From Gardnerella coleohominis (GTDB taxonomy: Bacteria; Actinomycetota; Actinomycetes; Actinomycetales; Bifidobacteriaceae): a stretch of 64,000 nucleotides of DNA. The notes under the pieces were generated by a model that was given only the letters and a program-made list of their open reading frames with translations, made no database searches and was not told the DNA's origin. The stretch is taken from assembly GCF_002896555.1 (NCBI RefSeq), contig NZ_MNLH01000005.1, forward strand, positions 1 to 64,000, written 5' to 3'. Made by a program: the position numbers and the translations under genes. Positions 17,551 through 27,360 of this stretch are shown one piece after another. Position 1 is the first letter of the stretch. Each line of letters begins with the position of its first letter.

Positions 17551-18231
17551 CTAAGCAACAACAGTGTCTTTGTCTGGCTCTGGCTTCTTCGTTGGGTCAA
17601 ATCCTGAAACAATAAACACAACCTGTCGCGCAGCTGCAACGCAATGGTCGCCAATTCGCTCAATAAATCGACTAAGCAGTACAACGTCAATTAGCTGTCT
17701 GCGTGTGCCGCTCCAATCTTTGCTTTCTACGAGTTCAAAAATCTTTTCATGCAACTTATCAAGCTTGTCATCGCCTGCAATAATCGACTCCGCTATTTTC
17801 ACATCGCGCTTAGAAATCATGGTTGTTAAGCGTCCGGAAAGCTCTTTCAAAAAGTCAATCATCTCCACTATCGTTTCGCGCGATTCTTCTGAGATTGCAG
17901 AATCTGGCCATGTTCGTCTTGCAATTTGTGCTATGTGACTCGTTAAATCACCCATGCGTTCAAACGTCGCCGCCAATCGCATAGTAGCCACGACTTCTCG
18001 TAAATCTGTTGCAACTGGGTTCTGTCTTGCTAGCAAAACCAGGCATTGGTCAATAGTGTTTGCTTCCAAAGCGTCTAAATCTGCATCCCTGTCTATTACG
18101 GTTTGCGCGGCGTCCAAATCTTCATTGACTAACGCGCTTCCGGCATCATTCATAGCACGCGACACAAGCTCAGCCATTTGTTCGAGGTTTGTAGCTACTG
18201 CTTTCATCTCTTCGTTGAAAATCACTCGCAT
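17551..18231 (-). CDS. phoU: phosphate signalling complex protein PhoU
   Basis: A 226-residue all-helical protein with two PhoU repeats (about 10-100 and 120-210). Conserved parts are visible: FERMGDLTSHIAQIAR in the first repeat and RFIERIGDHCVAAARQV in the second, the E-x-x-D metal-binding motifs. PhoU links the Pst phosphate transporter to the sensor kinase and damps phosphate uptake. It is divergent from a SenX3-like kinase gene, the usual actinobacterial neighbourhood, although pst genes and regX3 are not in the window. Confidence 0.9.
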   Translation of the reverse strand: MRVIFNEEMKAVATNLEQMAELVSRAMNDAGSALVNEDLDAAQTVIDRDADLDALEANTIDQCLVLLARQNPVATDLREVVATMRLAATFERMGDLTSHIAQIARRTWPDSAISEESRETIVEMIDFLKELSGRLTTMISKRDVKIAESIIAGDDKLDKLHEKIFELVESKDWSGTRRQLIDVVLLSRFIERIGDHCVAAARQVVFIVSGFDPTKKPEPDKDTVVA

Positions 18232-18350
18232 GGTTAGTCCTTTCTTTGGTTTGCAAACATCCTTATATGCAGACGTACTTATTCATTATAAACTAAGCTT
18301 GCAATATGCGACGTGTATTGCCATGACGCACATTACTATTCTGTACAATG

Positions 18351-18386
18351 TGATAGCAAGTGATAGCAAGTGATAGCAAGTGATAA
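18351..18386. repeat. tandem 10-bp repeat between phoU and the kinase gene
   Basis: tgatagcaag occurs three times exactly (18351, 18361, 18371), followed by a partial copy, within the shared promoter region of the divergent genes. Copy number could vary between strains. Confidence 0.8.
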
Positions 18387-18429
18387 TTAATCAATAGCAA
18401 TATGAAAAGAAATATGAGATTATTATATT

Positions 18430-19830
18430 ATGCCTATTGATTCTTCTACATTGGTTTTCATAGCATTCGCAGTGCTTGCTTTATGCGTGCTGCTTGGGCT
18501 TTTTATGCTGATGGCAGATTACGTTGCTGGCATTTTCCGTGGCATTTTTTGTTGGATTTTTTGCAAATTCTCCAAAATTAATGTGCAGAATATAAAATTT
18601 AATAATTTATTTAGATTTATATCAGTTAGGCGCACTAAATTATCTGATCGCGATAATGTTTCAGATGATGTGAGTAATGATGCGCAATTTGTTCTCGCTA
18701 TGTTGCATACGGCGACAATTGTTGTTGATTCAGATGATGAAGTTATTCGCGCTAGCTCCCAAGCTTATACTCTTGGAGTTGTGGTTGATGATGCTATCGT
18801 ACAGCCGCGCGTTCTTGATGCAATAAGCGTTGTACGTAAGAAAGGCGGAAGTGAGCGTTTTTCGATTGTCACTTCTACTCCTGCTAAATATATTACGATT
18901 GAGGAAGATTCGACTTCTGCTTTCTTGTCTAATACGTCTAATTCTCCTAATTCTAATTCTTCAGATTCGTCTAATTCTTCAGATTCTTCTAACGCAGATT
19001 CTCCTTTAAATACAGCAAACTCCTTAAAAACTAGCGCTGCCACAATCACAAGACCTAATTGGCTTACTGTTACCGTTGGCGCGGTCGGCAAAGGTATTGT
19101 AGTCGTAATTATTGAAGATACGAGTGCAGAACATCGTTTTGCGCAAACACGCGAAGATTTCATTGAGAATGTTTCCCAGCAGCTTATTAGTTCAACGCGC
19201 ACGCTTTCTAATCTGACTAATGTTTTACAAAATGAAAATGTTAGTACAGAAAAAATAAAGGATATCGCTCGTTCTACTGGCAAATCTTCTAAGCGACTTG
19301 AGCATATGCTGGAAGATTTACTGCTCTTAATGCGAGCGCAAAATCCTATAAATCCAGATGATTCCAATGTTTTGTCTATTGAAAACGAGTTGAATGAAGT
19401 TCAAAAGCAAGTTTCACCTTTGGCCTTAGATTGCAATGTAAAAGTGAAGATAGAATCTGATTCTTCTTTGAAAGTTTCAGGTTATGCTGATCAAATTTGT
19501 GCTGCTATTCGTAAATTAGTTGAGAATGCGATTATTTATTCTCGTGAAAATAGTGTTGTTTCTGTTTCTGCAAAGAAATCTAGCGATGGAAACTATGCTG
19601 TTATTAGAGTTGTTGATTGCGGAGCTGGTATTCCTTTAGAGGATCAATCGCGTATTTTTGAACGTTTTTATAGATCTAATAATCAAAATAATCGTAGTCA
19701 AGAAGGAGTTGGCTTGGGTTTGGCGATTGCAAAGCATGTAGCTTTAACTCATAACGGTAGCATCACTTTATGGAGTAGGCCTGGGCAGGGGACTACTGTG
19801 AGCCTTGCTTTGCCTTTGTATTCGCGATGA
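18430..19830 (+). CDS. SenX3-like sensor histidine kinase lacking the phosphoacceptor His
   Basis: A 466-residue protein: one N-terminal membrane helix (about 8-42), a PAS-like segment (about 88-150), a Ser/Asn-rich insert (about 163-200), a HisKA-like helix pair (about 235-300) and a complete HATPase (N box KLVENAIIYS, G1 VDCGAGIP, F box IFERFYRS, G2 GVGLGLAIAK). The H box of SenX3 proteins (NVSHELKTP-like) reads NVSQQLISS here, so residue 250 is Gln where His is expected. Position beside divergent phoU matches senX3, but no response regulator gene follows. It may be a pseudokinase that signals by ATP binding, or act with another kinase. Confidence 0.75.
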   Translation: MPIDSSTLVFIAFAVLALCVLLGLFMLMADYVAGIFRGIFCWIFCKFSKINVQNIKFNNLFRFISVRRTKLSDRDNVSDDVSNDAQFVLAMLHTATIVVDSDDEVIRASSQAYTLGVVVDDAIVQPRVLDAISVVRKKGGSERFSIVTSTPAKYITIEEDSTSAFLSNTSNSPNSNSSDSSNSSDSSNADSPLNTANSLKTSAATITRPNWLTVTVGAVGKGIVVVIIEDTSAEHRFAQTREDFIENVSQQLISSTRTLSNLTNVLQNENVSTEKIKDIARSTGKSSKRLEHMLEDLLLLMRAQNPINPDDSNVLSIENELNEVQKQVSPLALDCNVKVKIESDSSLKVSGYADQICAAIRKLVENAIIYSRENSVVSVSAKKSSDGNYAVIRVVDCGAGIPLEDQSRIFERFYRSNNQNNRSQEGVGLGLAIAKHVALTHNGSITLWSRPGQGTTVSLALPLYSR

Positions 19831-20064
19831 GTGAGATTGAGATTGATTCAAAAAAAGTAAGCTCAGGCAAGTTGGCGCGAGTAATTCGTGGGTGCTGCCC
19901 AAGCAGTTAGTATCATTTAGCTCAGGCAAGTTGGCGTGTATGTTTTTTATTTGCTACGCTATATCTTTAACAGATAGTCCAATGATGCGGTAGTCCAATG
20001 ATTAGGGGACCCAATTGTTAGGTAGCCCAATGGTGGTAGCTGCTTAAAAGTTAGGAGGGTGATT

Positions 20065-20787
20065 GTGGCATTTGATAGCACGGATCTTAATATCGCGTCG
20101 GAAGATTTGCCTTTGTCTCATACCACTTTGTTTAAGCATGTTCCTTTGGATGAAGCTCGTGAGTTGTTCGAAAATTTGAGGCAATCTATTTATGAAAAAG
20201 GCGAAGTGATTTTTAGCGAGGGAGATAAAGATCACAGAATGTACTTGCTTGAGCGAGGTCGTGTTAAGCTAGTCAGACATTCTCGCGATAGTCGTGTCCA
20301 GTTATTGAGCATTCATACTAATGGCGAAATTATTGGTGAAATCCCGGTTTTTGATCCTGCTGGAGGTCCTAGAACTGCCTCAGCTATTGCTTTAGTGGAT
20401 AATACGCGCGTATTGTGGGTGGAACACGATGTGCTTTTTGATTGGCTTGGCAAGCATCCTAAGGTTGCTGTGAGTATGTTGCAAGTTTTGGCAGCAAGAC
20501 TTCGCGCTAATAATGAGCATATTTCAGATTTAGTTTTTATGGATGTTCCTGCACGTTTAGCTAAAACTATACTAAATTTGGCTTCTCGCTTTGGAAAGCC
20601 TGTTCGTGAAGGCTTGTTAGTTCCTTACGATTTAACTCAAGAAGAATTAGCTCAATTAGTTGGATCATCTCGTGAAACTGTTAATAAAGCATTGATGGAT
20701 TTTGTTAATCGAGGATGGATTAAACGCAAAGGCAGGTCAATCATAATTTATGAGCCTGGAATGTTGATTCGTCGAGCTGAACGTTAG
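20065..20787 (+). CDS. Crp/Fnr-family transcriptional regulator (GlxR-like)
   Basis: A 240-residue regulator. The GTG at 20065 is preferred over the GTG at 20059 because aggagg ends at 20058. The cyclic-nucleotide-binding beta-barrel comes first (about 25-140, with GEIIGEIPVFDPAGGPRTAS as phosphate-binding cassette), then the long dimer helix and a winged HTH (LTQEELAQLVGSSRETVNK). The family is the actinobacterial GlxR group, which responds to cAMP and controls carbon genes. The neighbourhood (tRNA and membrane protease) gives no further hint. Confidence 0.85.
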   Translation: MAFDSTDLNIASEDLPLSHTTLFKHVPLDEARELFENLRQSIYEKGEVIFSEGDKDHRMYLLERGRVKLVRHSRDSRVQLLSIHTNGEIIGEIPVFDPAGGPRTASAIALVDNTRVLWVEHDVLFDWLGKHPKVAVSMLQVLAARLRANNEHISDLVFMDVPARLAKTILNLASRFGKPVREGLLVPYDLTQEELAQLVGSSRETVNKALMDFVNRGWIKRKGRSIIIYEPGMLIRRAER

Positions 20788-20808
20788 AGAAATTCAATGA
20801 AAGCGGAA

Positions 20809-20884
<76 letters not shown>

Positions 20885-21022
20885 GCTTGAAATAAGATAC
20901 ATGAGGGTATGTACTAGAGTCAAGCTGGTGTCGAAATATTTTTTATTTCGTGTTTTGTTTTTAGTTTTATTTTTAGCTATATTTTTTACTTTTAGCTATA
21001 TTTCGATTTCTATTTTTATTTA

Positions 21023-21994
21023 TTACCTAATTTTTGAGCTGCAGGATGGAAGATTTTTCACATTTTTCCCAGATCTTATAGCTTCGAGAGCTTTCCACGC
21101 ATCATCAAGTGTTGCTACTTTCACAACTCTTAATCCAGAAGGGATATGTCCTGCAACCTCATCGCAATTAGATTCTGGAGCCAAGAACCAAGTCGCACCG
21201 TCTCGTTTTGCTCCCAACATTTTTAATTGGATTCCGCCTATTGCTCCAACATTTCCTTTTTCGTCGATTGTTCCAGTTCCAGCGATTGTTTTTCCGCCAG
21301 TTATGTCGTATTTGTTTATTTTATTTAGTATTCCGAGACTGTATATCATTCCTGCTGAAGGTCCACCAATGTCTTCAATGTGTAAGGATATTTTCTTATT
21401 AGTAGTTGAAAGTCCTAATTTTTTCGCCTCGATTTTTGCCGCTTTTATTGCGGAATCTTGAGATGAAGTCATTTCTTCATTTGATTCTTTTTCATATTGC
21501 TCTTCTGTTTGACCGATTGGAACTATTGCTTCTCTAGGATCAAGTGTTCGTTCTGGATTCAGCCATGCTTTTATTGCGTTGAAAGTTGTTGTTTCGTATC
21601 CAGGAACTCCTGAAGTTCCAACTGTTACGAGTAATAATTTTCCAGTTTTTTTGGAATCTTCGATATAGGAATTTTTGATATCAGACTTTTTGGAGTCTGA
21701 TTTTTTGGAATCTTTGATTTCTGACTTTTTTGTATCTGAATTTTCTATATCTATAATTTTTAATCCATTAATATCGCTTAAAACGTCTTGAGTTGGGCCA
21801 GGTTCTTCAATAACGTACGCGCTAGGAAGCATAAGAGCCAGTATTGCGACTGCTACAGCAATTATTCCAGCAAAATATCTAATTGAATGTTGAAAAATAT
21901 ATTGCGAAATTGATGTAATGCATGATTTAGCAATTATTATGCTTTTTTGCAATGCACGTTTAAAAATATTTACGAAAGACGGAAATTGAGCCAT
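21023..21994 (-). CDS. YlbL-family Lon-like serine protease, membrane-anchored
   Basis: A 323-residue protein with one N-terminal membrane helix (about 35-55, AGIIAVAVAILALMLPSA) followed by the family-typical YVIEEPGPTQDVL. The C-terminal Lon-like domain has the catalytic Ser in GGPSAGMIYSLGI and the Lys in GIQLKMLGAKRDGA. A PDZ domain usually sits between helix and Lon domain; only a short Lys/Ser/Asp-repeat region (SDSKKSDIKNS) and a brief following part are seen, so the PDZ is reduced or missing. Expected to face the outside and cut membrane or secreted proteins. The gene is divergent from the DivIVA-like gene. Confidence 0.75.
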   Translation of the reverse strand: MAQFPSFVNIFKRALQKSIIIAKSCITSISQYIFQHSIRYFAGIIAVAVAILALMLPSAYVIEEPGPTQDVLSDINGLKIIDIENSDTKKSEIKDSKKSDSKKSDIKNSYIEDSKKTGKLLLVTVGTSGVPGYETTTFNAIKAWLNPERTLDPREAIVPIGQTEEQYEKESNEEMTSSQDSAIKAAKIEAKKLGLSTTNKKISLHIEDIGGPSAGMIYSLGILNKINKYDITGGKTIAGTGTIDEKGNVGAIGGIQLKMLGAKRDGATWFLAPESNCDEVAGHIPSGLRVVKVATLDDAWKALEAIRSGKNVKNLPSCSSKIR

Positions 21995-22089
21995 GCATAC
22001 AATAATAGCCGACTGTGTGTTGTGGCGCGCGTCGAAACAATCGCGTAAAGTATAGCGATAGGATTATTTACGCAGGAGGTCAATCGTCG

Positions 22090-23568
22090 ATGGCTCAGAA
22101 ACCCAACACCGCTCGTAAGGTTTCAGGTATGGAACGAGTTGGAAAGCGTAAGTTTGGTTATAACGTATCTCAAGTTAATGAATTTCTTGAGCGTGCTCAC
22201 AAATTGTACGTGAGCGACAATATGGACTTGACTCAGAAAGATATTCAAGAAGTATCTTTTGATTTAGAACGAGATGGTTATGTTATTTCGCAAGTAGACG
22301 CAACTTTATCTCGCTTGGAAAATGCAGTAGTCGATAAAGCTACAGAATACGATATTATGCATCGCGGCAGAGTCGTATGGAAGGCTGAGATTGAAGATAT
22401 TTATAGGACTTTGCTTAAGCATGCTAAGCGTGCTGAGCGTCAACGTTTTGCCCCAGGCGAGCCAAAGCATCCTTCTTATGATCGCACTCAGGTAGATGAG
22501 TTAGTTAATCAAATCTTAGATAAGATTGCTATTTCATTAGGTCATCGCGCTTCGTGGGATACTGACGAGGATATTCTTAAAGAAATCACAGATGATTTTG
22601 TTTCAGATGTTGTTTTCACTCAGCGTGTTGGCAAGCGTGGATACGATGAGCGTCAGGTTGACTATTATTTGAATTCTTGCATTAGAGTATTAAGTAAGAT
22701 TGAATCATATGAGCGCATTTCTAAAGATTTTGATATTAGTGCTTCTGATTTGCATAGTGCTTCTGATTCCTACAGCGCTTCTGATTCTGAAGAAAAACCG
22801 CAGTCTTCGTTTGATTTATCTTCTTTAGTAAAGAAAAATAATTCTTCTGATTTAGATTCTTTAGATTCTGATTTAAATAAAGCTAATTCAAATAATTCAG
22901 ATTTACCATCGTTTGCCGCTACTCAAAGTGCTCAAAGTGCTGAAAGTAAGGAAAGTAAGGGTCATGCTGAGCCTACTATTCTCAGTACTTCTGCGCTTTT
23001 TGGTGATTCTGAATCCGACTTGTCTAAAGAAAATAATTCTGGTTCAGATTTGTTGAGCAGTTTTGCGCGTTCTTCCAGTGCTTCTGAATCTGCTTCTCCT
23101 GAAAAGCAAAGTATTTTTGCTCCAGTCAAACATGATGATGACGATTCTTCTGATACTGGTGATGACATGATTCAGAGCGCAACCGTTTTGTCTAATCTTC
23201 ATAAAGCGTCTGCTCCGTTGCCTCCAGCATTCCCTCCAGCTCCTAAGAGGAGTTCAGTTTCGCATAATATTGATGAGAAAACTGTTAATAGAAATTCAGA
23301 TTCTGCCGCAGCTTTGCCTCCTGAGTTTCCTCCAAGTTTCACTGCTGGTTCTGCTTTAGGTGCTGTTTCTGCTTCTAAGGCGGATGCTTCTAAGGATGCG
23401 TCTTCTGCTTCTGATGGATTGCATGATATCCCTGTTAGGAATTCCTTTGATTTTAACCAAAGTCAAAGTCTGAATTTAGATATTCCTGACTTGTCGTTCC
23501 CGATAATGAATAAGCTTGGATCATTTGATGATTCTTCTGATGATTCTGATTCAGATAGCGAGAACTGA
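22090..23568 (+). CDS. DivIVA-domain protein with Ser/Asp-rich tail
   Basis: A 492-residue protein; the start at 22090 follows aggaggt by 9 nt. Three short DivIVA-like motifs are seen: FGYNVSQVNEFLERA (about 20-34), the YDRTQVDELVNQIL segment and YDERQVDYYLNSCI, each a membrane-curvature or pole-binding unit followed by coiled-coil-prone helix. From about residue 215 the chain is low-complexity, rich in Ser, Asp and Asn with Pro-rich breaks (LPPAFPPAPK). DivIVA-type proteins recruit cell-wall synthesis at poles and septa in actinobacteria. This one is probably an accessory, since Wag31 usually lies in the division cluster. Confidence 0.7.
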   Translation: MAQKPNTARKVSGMERVGKRKFGYNVSQVNEFLERAHKLYVSDNMDLTQKDIQEVSFDLERDGYVISQVDATLSRLENAVVDKATEYDIMHRGRVVWKAEIEDIYRTLLKHAKRAERQRFAPGEPKHPSYDRTQVDELVNQILDKIAISLGHRASWDTDEDILKEITDDFVSDVVFTQRVGKRGYDERQVDYYLNSCIRVLSKIESYERISKDFDISASDLHSASDSYSASDSEEKPQSSFDLSSLVKKNNSSDLDSLDSDLNKANSNNSDLPSFAATQSAQSAESKESKGHAEPTILSTSALFGDSESDLSKENNSGSDLLSSFARSSSASESASPEKQSIFAPVKHDDDDSSDTGDDMIQSATVLSNLHKASAPLPPAFPPAPKRSSVSHNIDEKTVNRNSDSAAALPPEFPPSFTAGSALGAVSASKADASKDASSASDGLHDIPVRNSFDFNQSQSLNLDIPDLSFPIMNKLGSFDDSSDDSDSDSEN

Positions 23569-23693
23569 TAGGATTAAAGAATTCATATAGATTGGTATAG
23601 ATTCATATAGTTTCCTAATAGTAATTGAAAGCGTTACTTAAGATAAAAAGTATTACTTGAGATAAAGCGTTACTTAAGAAGTAAGCAGAAAAT

Positions 23694-24419
23694 ATGCCAT
23701 TATATAATGATGAAGCTGTAGTTCTTCGCACTTTTCCTCTTGGTGAGGCAGATCGTATTGTGGTTATGCTTACGCGCAATCATGGGAAAGTTAGAGCTGT
23801 TGCCAAAGGAGTTCGCCGCTTAAAATCGCGTTTTGGTGGAAGACTTGAGCCTTTTATGCGAGTAAATATGCTGATTGCTAAAGGCAAGTCTCTTGATGTG
23901 ATTTCTCAGGCTGTTTCGTTATCTACTTACGCGGCGCCGATTTGCGCTAATTACGATTCTTATAAATACGCAAATTTAATGGTTGAAGTTATTGACTATA
24001 TTGTTAATGATTCTTATCAAGATACGTCTTCGCAATATTCTTTGCTTATAGCTGCTTTGTCTGCACTTTCTAGAGGCGTGCATTCTCCTGAAGAAATAGG
24101 ATTGTCATATGTAATGCGTGCATTATGTATTGCAGGTTGGTCGCCTCGTATTACTTCTTGCGCAGTTTGCGGAACGAATGAAAATCTTAAGTATTTTAGC
24201 CCAGCTTTAGGCGGTATTACGTGCGTGGCTGATTGTTCTGCTGAATCTTTGCGCTGTAGTGATGAGGCTCGTTGTAAAATTCGTGCGCTAATTCAAGGTG
24301 ACTGGAATAATCTTGACGGCAGTGTTTTAGACGACGAAGTTGTTAATTGTGTGAAATGTTGGTGTGAATATTATCTCGAGCGTCCTATTCGTTCTATGAA
24401 TTTTTCAGATAGTTTTTAG
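23694..24419 (+). CDS. recO: DNA repair protein RecO
   Basis: A 241-residue protein with an OB-fold N-terminus (DEAVVLRTFPLGEADRIVVM, KVRAVAKGVRRLKSRFGGRL), a helical core and a Zn-binding Cys pair (CAVCGTNENL ... CVADC). RecO anneals DNA and helps RecR load RecA at gaps. It sits before uppS, a common actinobacterial order, though 394 nt of non-coding DNA lie between. Confidence 0.9.
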   Translation: MPLYNDEAVVLRTFPLGEADRIVVMLTRNHGKVRAVAKGVRRLKSRFGGRLEPFMRVNMLIAKGKSLDVISQAVSLSTYAAPICANYDSYKYANLMVEVIDYIVNDSYQDTSSQYSLLIAALSALSRGVHSPEEIGLSYVMRALCIAGWSPRITSCAVCGTNENLKYFSPALGGITCVADCSAESLRCSDEARCKIRALIQGDWNNLDGSVLDDEVVNCVKCWCEYYLERPIRSMNFSDSF

Positions 24420-24813
24420 CGAAAATAGTAAGTAATAAGTAGTGTTTTCGCATGTTAAAAGTTTTGTATGTCATAAATTTACGTATTTTTGTGTGAATTA
24501 ATTTATGCTTTGCTTACGTATAATATCTGACAGGTTCGTTAAACAATTTATGTCGGCTATCGCGTAGTCAGTTGTGCTGGCTGATTGTGCTGGCGATTGT
24601 TTATGTGTGATAGTTGATAGCAATATTTTAACGGTAAGTGTTAGGTTTGGAGGTTTGCTGTGAGTGATGTAAATAATGGTATTGGTGATTGTCAGAGCAA
24701 AATTTAGGTGAATAATAGTTTCGATGATAATATTGCGTACATCTTTTAATAATGCTTATAATGCATTGTTTCTAGTGTGTAGTTAGTTCTATGGAGTTGT
24801 TGAATTAATAATT
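24420..24813. other. intergenic between recO and uppS
   Basis: 394 nt, AT-rich, no gene supported. A TATAAT at 24519-24524 could be a -10 box for uppS, but no good -35 stands 17 bp upstream. The region holds direct repeats of gtgctggctgatt-type words. Confidence 0.35.
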
Positions 24814-25605
24814 ATGGCTTTTGAAAATGTTGATTACGCTTCTCTGGAGATTCCTGCTGCTCCTTTTAGTGACACTTCTCGCATACCTGTTTTCCCTAAA
24901 AACAGTGTGCCACGTCATATTGGCGTTATTATGGATGGTAATGGTCGCTGGGCGCAAGAGCGAGGAATGGTTCGCACAGAAGGTCATAGAGCTGCAGAGC
25001 CTGTTGTATTCGATATTATTGCCGGAGCTATAGAAGCTGGGGTTAGATATTTAAGCTTGTATACGTTTTCTACTGAAAACTGGAAGCGTTCTCCGCAAGA
25101 AGTCCATTTTCTTATGGGATTTTCGCGAGATATTATTCGTAGGCGCGTTAAACAAATGAATGATTGGGGCGTTAGAGTTCGTTGGTCGGGTAGGCGCCCA
25201 CGATTATGGAAGTCTGTAATAGACGAATTAGAATCAGCTCAAGAATATACGAAGGATAATTCCACTATCGACGTAGTGTTTTGCATTAATTATGGCGGTA
25301 GAGCAGAAATTGCAGATGCTTGTTCAGCAATTCTTAAAGAAGTACGCGAAGGAAAAATAAAAGGTGATCGAGTTACAGAAAAGATGATTGCCGATCACTT
25401 GTATAATCCGGATGTTCCTGATTGTGATTTAATGATTCGCACATCTGGCGAGCAGCGCACGAGTAACTTCTTGCCTTGGGAAGCATCTTATGCAGAGCTT
25501 GATTTTGTGCCTGAATTATTCCCAGATTTTAATCGTGAAGCATTGTGGCGTTCTATTGACCGTTATGCGCATCGCGATAGAAGATTCGGTGGAGTCGCAA
25601 ATTAA
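24814..25605 (+). CDS. uppS: isoprenyl transferase (undecaprenyl diphosphate synthase)
   Basis: A 263-residue cis-prenyltransferase. Conserved parts: HIGVIMDGNGRWA with the catalytic Asp, HRAAEPV, STENWKRSPQEV, FCINYGGRAEI and the C-terminal RTSGEQRTSNFLPWEAS with YAELDF. It condenses isopentenyl diphosphate onto a short allylic primer to make the lipid carrier for peptidoglycan. Length is normal. It is the only such gene in the window, so chain length cannot be judged. Confidence 0.92.
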   Translation: MAFENVDYASLEIPAAPFSDTSRIPVFPKNSVPRHIGVIMDGNGRWAQERGMVRTEGHRAAEPVVFDIIAGAIEAGVRYLSLYTFSTENWKRSPQEVHFLMGFSRDIIRRRVKQMNDWGVRVRWSGRRPRLWKSVIDELESAQEYTKDNSTIDVVFCINYGGRAEIADACSAILKEVREGKIKGDRVTEKMIADHLYNPDVPDCDLMIRTSGEQRTSNFLPWEASYAELDFVPELFPDFNREALWRSIDRYAHRDRRFGGVAN

Positions 25606-25739
25606 TGTGATTTGTTGATTTGCTAATTTGCTGATTCTTTGAGTTATTGAGTTGCTAAATTATTTGTGGATTGATTAATTTGTTAATTGATTAATTGATT
25701 GTCTTGTTGTTTTGTTGATTTGTTGGACTGAGAGTCGAT

Positions 25740-26903
25740 ATGTTAAATGCTTATAACACAAAATTTACAGTAGGAATTGTGGGATTAGGGCTTATCGGCG
25801 GATCTTTAGCAAAAAGATTAGTTAAACAAAATTGCACTGTTTACGCTTATAACAGACATACCGACATATATAGTCAAGCGCGAGAAGCTGGAATTATATG
25901 CGTAGATAGTGTTAAAGATCTAGCGTTAAAAAAACCTAATGTATTAGTTTTATGTAATTCGCTAGCGTCTATGCCAAGTGTTTTAAAACAATTAGAAAAC
26001 AATATTGACCAATCTGTCACAACTCTAAGCGACGTTGGCAGCGTAAAAGATATAGTTCGAAATCAAGTTAAAGCTGCAAATCTTGGAGAATGTTACGTCG
26101 GCGCGCACCCAATGGCGGGAAGTGAGTTCACTGGATGGAAATCTTCTTATGCTGAATTGCTTGATAACGCTTTGTGGGCATTAACTGTTGATTCAAATAC
26201 AAAGCTATGGCGTGTAGCAAACGTTTTACATATGATAACGAATGTTTGCAAAAATAGAGCAATAGTAATTAATGACGATATTCATGACAAGTCTGCAGCG
26301 CTAATTTCACACATGCCTCATGTTGTATCTACTGCGCTCGCGAACGTATTGTGTGATAATCAATACCGCAATATTGCAATTCAACTTTCTGCTGGATCTT
26401 GGAGAGATATGACGCGCGTATCTTTAACGGATCCTAATCGCACGCGTGCAATGGTAAGTGAAGATAGACATAATGTTGCAATATTATTGCGCTCGCTTAT
26501 TAAAGAGTTAGATAAAGCTGCAACTATGTTAGAGGATTCTGCTGAGGATGCTGATAGCGCTGAAAAAGAATTCTTTGCGAAAGCTCAGCCGTGGCGAGAA
26601 TATAAGTATGCTGTTAGGAATAAAGAATCTTCTTTGGATTCCGGGACTTCTGTGACTTTGGCTGATTCTGGTGATTCTGGGACTTTGACTGATTCTGCGG
26701 ATTCTGCGGAGTATTCTGTGTATTCTGCAGATTCTGTATCGAATTGGCGTGAAAAACTTTTAGATTTGGCGAAAAATGGTGAGGAAATTATTGGAATTTC
26801 ATCTAATTTAGATTATGAAAATGTCGATTTTTCTTCTGACAATGAATATTCTTATGATTTACGTTTGAAGAAAAATAATATTATGATGAAATTCATGGGT
26901 TAA
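25740..26903 (+). CDS. tyrA: prephenate dehydrogenase
   Basis: A 387-residue enzyme. The NAD(P)-binding loop GIVGLGLIGGSLAKR lies at about 12-26. Further family parts are SDVGSVKDIV, GAHPMAGSEFTGW (substrate His) and SHMPHVVSTALA. It oxidatively decarboxylates prephenate for tyrosine synthesis. After the dehydrogenase domain (about residue 285) a long Ser/Asp-rich tail with repeated DSADSA-type words precedes a short C-terminal part; no ACT domain is seen. The next gene starts one base after the stop codon, so the two are probably cotranscribed. An AT-rich spacer with ttgattaa repeats precedes it. Confidence 0.88.
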   Translation: MLNAYNTKFTVGIVGLGLIGGSLAKRLVKQNCTVYAYNRHTDIYSQAREAGIICVDSVKDLALKKPNVLVLCNSLASMPSVLKQLENNIDQSVTTLSDVGSVKDIVRNQVKAANLGECYVGAHPMAGSEFTGWKSSYAELLDNALWALTVDSNTKLWRVANVLHMITNVCKNRAIVINDDIHDKSAALISHMPHVVSTALANVLCDNQYRNIAIQLSAGSWRDMTRVSLTDPNRTRAMVSEDRHNVAILLRSLIKELDKAATMLEDSAEDADSAEKEFFAKAQPWREYKYAVRNKESSLDSGTSVTLADSGDSGTLTDSADSAEYSVYSADSVSNWREKLLDLAKNGEEIIGISSNLDYENVDFSSDNEYSYDLRLKKNNIMMKFMG

Positions 26904-27215
26904 ATGGTGAATTTTATGCAATCTATGTGTGTTCCTATTGTTGAAGTGCCCATTCCGAATAAGATTCCTGCAGGATCTCGCATTGTGGTAAGAACTTGTA
27001 AAGTCAAAAAAACTTCAGAGAATACTAATTATGGCAAATTTGAATATTTTGATGTTATTGGGCATGTAATTGACTTTGATGGAATTACGCTTCATATAAT
27101 GCGCGATCCGGCTGCGAATGGTTCCAGGGCTGCTCAGGAAATGTATATAAATGCGTCTGATATAGTTCGTTGGAAACCGATTCCTGAAAGACGTTTTCAA
27201 AAACCAATTAAGTAG
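26904..27215 (+). CDS. conserved small protein of unknown function (possibly DUF6725)
   Basis: A 103-residue beta-rich protein, starting directly after the tyrA stop (TAA ATG). An internal ATG at 26916 is an alternative start. The chain has a KIPAGSRIVVRT segment and FDVIGHVIDFDGITLHIMRDPA, which look like a small barrel domain. I do not recognise a function. Position suggests translation with tyrA. Confidence 0.6.
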   Translation: MVNFMQSMCVPIVEVPIPNKIPAGSRIVVRTCKVKKTSENTNYGKFEYFDVIGHVIDFDGITLHIMRDPAANGSRAAQEMYINASDIVRWKPIPERRFQKPIK

Positions 27216-27239
27216 TATATTCTTACATTAATAATCGAT

Positions 27240-27335
27240 TGAATAATAGTTGAGTAAGTTGTTGAATAATAAGTTGAGTAATTGGTTGAATATTGGTTGA
27301 GTAAGTTGAGTAATTGGTTGAATAAGTTGAAAATA
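27240..27335. repeat. short imperfect repeats of gttgagtaa/gttgaataa
   Basis: At least seven alternating copies of ttgagtaagttg and ttgaata words fill the gap before the recombinase gene. Slippage-prone; function unknown. Confidence 0.55.
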
Positions 27336-27360
27336 TTAGAGTTAATCAACGGTGAGAACT

